Source of the DNA: an uncultured Clostridia bacterium | Lineage (GTDB): Bacteria; Bacillota; Clostridia; Christensenellales; UBA1242 | Length of the DNA stretch: 16,147 nucleotides | Direction: 5' to 3' | Assembly: GCA_947589655.1 (NCBI GenBank) | Contig: CANQCE010000010.1 | Location: 1-16,147, forward strand | Shown here: piece by piece, positions 15,984 through 16,147 of the stretch | Position numbering within the stretch: the stretch's first letter is position 1 | How the letters are laid out: each line of letters starts with the position of its first letter | Program-made: the position numbers and the translations under genes | The notes under the pieces: generated by a model | Told to the model about the DNA's origin: nothing | Databases searched by the model: none | Seen by the model: only the letters and a program-made list of their open reading frames with translations

Positions 15984-16003
15984 TTGAAGACTGCTGTTTT
16001 TTT
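15935..16003 (+). promoter_or_regulatory. Attenuator leader: 5' hairpin followed by an intrinsic terminator ahead of the MATE gene
   Basis: Hairpin 1 pairs GTGTTTA (15935-15941) with TAAACAC (15959-15965) and encloses CAAAT-CCG-ATTTG (15942-15954). Hairpin 2 pairs AAACAGCAG (15969-15977) with CTGCTGTTT (15991-15999) around a 13-nt loop and runs into seven T (15997-16003), a complete intrinsic terminator. It lies between the promoter and the MATE start, where it would cut expression unless overridden. This supports transcription attenuation, either by leader translation or by a ligand. I do not recognise a known riboswitch class. Confidence 0.7.
15969..16003 (+). terminator. Intrinsic terminator within the MATE leader
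   Basis: A 9-bp stem (AAACAGCAG/CTGCTGTTT) with a GC-containing core precedes TTTTTTT. It ends 22 nt before the MATE ATG, so it is a premature terminator inside the leader rather than an end-of-gene signal. The 3' arm can alternatively pair in part with GCAG at 16006-16009. Confidence 0.8.
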
Positions 16004-16025
16004 ATGCAGCAAAAAGGAGAAAGAT

Positions 16026-16147
16026 ATGGAGAAACAAAACACTGACAACAAATTTTTGGGGACTGAAAAGGTTGGAAAACTTTTGAAAATGTTTTCAATT
16101 CCTTGCGTGCTTTCGCTTATCATTCAGGCACTTTACAATCTTGTTGA
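16026..16147 (+). CDS. MATE-family multidrug efflux transporter, N-terminal fragment (3'-truncated)
   Basis: ATG 16026 follows a good ribosome site (AAAGGAGA, ending about 5 nt upstream). Forty codons are present before the window ends: MEKQNTDNKFLGTEKVGKLL and onward. The stretch LGTEKVGKLLKMFSIPCVLS, followed by LIIQALYNLVD, is the characteristic N-terminus of MATE transporters, where a short amphipathic segment leads into the first membrane helix. MATE pumps expel cationic drugs and metabolites using a sodium or proton gradient. Expression appears controlled by the attenuator upstream. Substrate is unknown. Confidence 0.88.
   Translation, partial: MEKQNTDNKFLGTEKVGKLLKMFSIPCVLSLIIQALYNLV

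Noticed and set aside
15935..15999. Guanidine, preQ1 or fluoride riboswitch in the MATE leader
   Set aside because: The hairpin loops (CCG and a 13-nt loop) do not show the ACGR loops of the guanidine-II class, and the core motifs I know for preQ1 and fluoride aptamers are not visible.
15839..16123. 94-codon open frame on the minus strand
   Set aside because: It runs antisense through the MATE leader, its terminator and the MATE start. The sense-strand signals explain this sequence better.

Overview
The window is AT-rich DNA with short intergenic gaps, purine-rich Shine-Dalgarno sites ahead of some genes, TTG start candidates and classical U-tract terminators. This points to a low-GC Gram-positive bacterium of the Clostridia type, possibly an uncultured gut lineage. 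That placement is inferred from style and protein families only, not from a marker gene. I see no rRNA, tRNA, CRISPR array, insertion sequence or phage module.

Positions 1-13448 hold one plus-strand operon that begins upstream of the window. It encodes the C-terminal part of an ABC ATPase, a roughly 12-span ABC permease, and two giant exported proteins. The first giant (2071 aa) is a stack of about 19 Ig-like (Big_2-type) units that ends in a parallel beta-helix. The second (1718 aa) has a signal peptide, an InlB-B-like repeat, an array of about eleven MBG-type and four YDG-type beta-domains, and a C-terminal membrane anchor. Gaps between the four genes are 16, 1 and 20 nt, and a strong bidirectional terminator closes the unit. 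The two giants take up about 11.4 kb. The arrangement suggests a cell-surface structure with a dedicated transporter. No function can be read directly from the sequence.

Positions 13487-14506 (minus strand) encode an unrecognised single-span membrane protein that converges on the operon and shares its terminator. From the 140-bp gap to its right, two divergent promoters fire. Both place the predicted transcription start almost on the start codon, as expected for leaderless mRNAs.

Positions 14647-15193 (plus strand) encode a small P-loop NTPase, kinase-like, whose Walker A motif is split by an apparent one-base G insertion. A GNAT acetyltransferase follows (15248-15850). The window ends with the first 40 codons of a MATE-family efflux pump. 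An approximately 90-nt leader precedes it, carrying an extended -10 promoter, two hairpins, an intrinsic terminator and a possible 16-codon leader peptide whose stop codon lies in the terminator loop. This looks like an attenuation switch for the pump.
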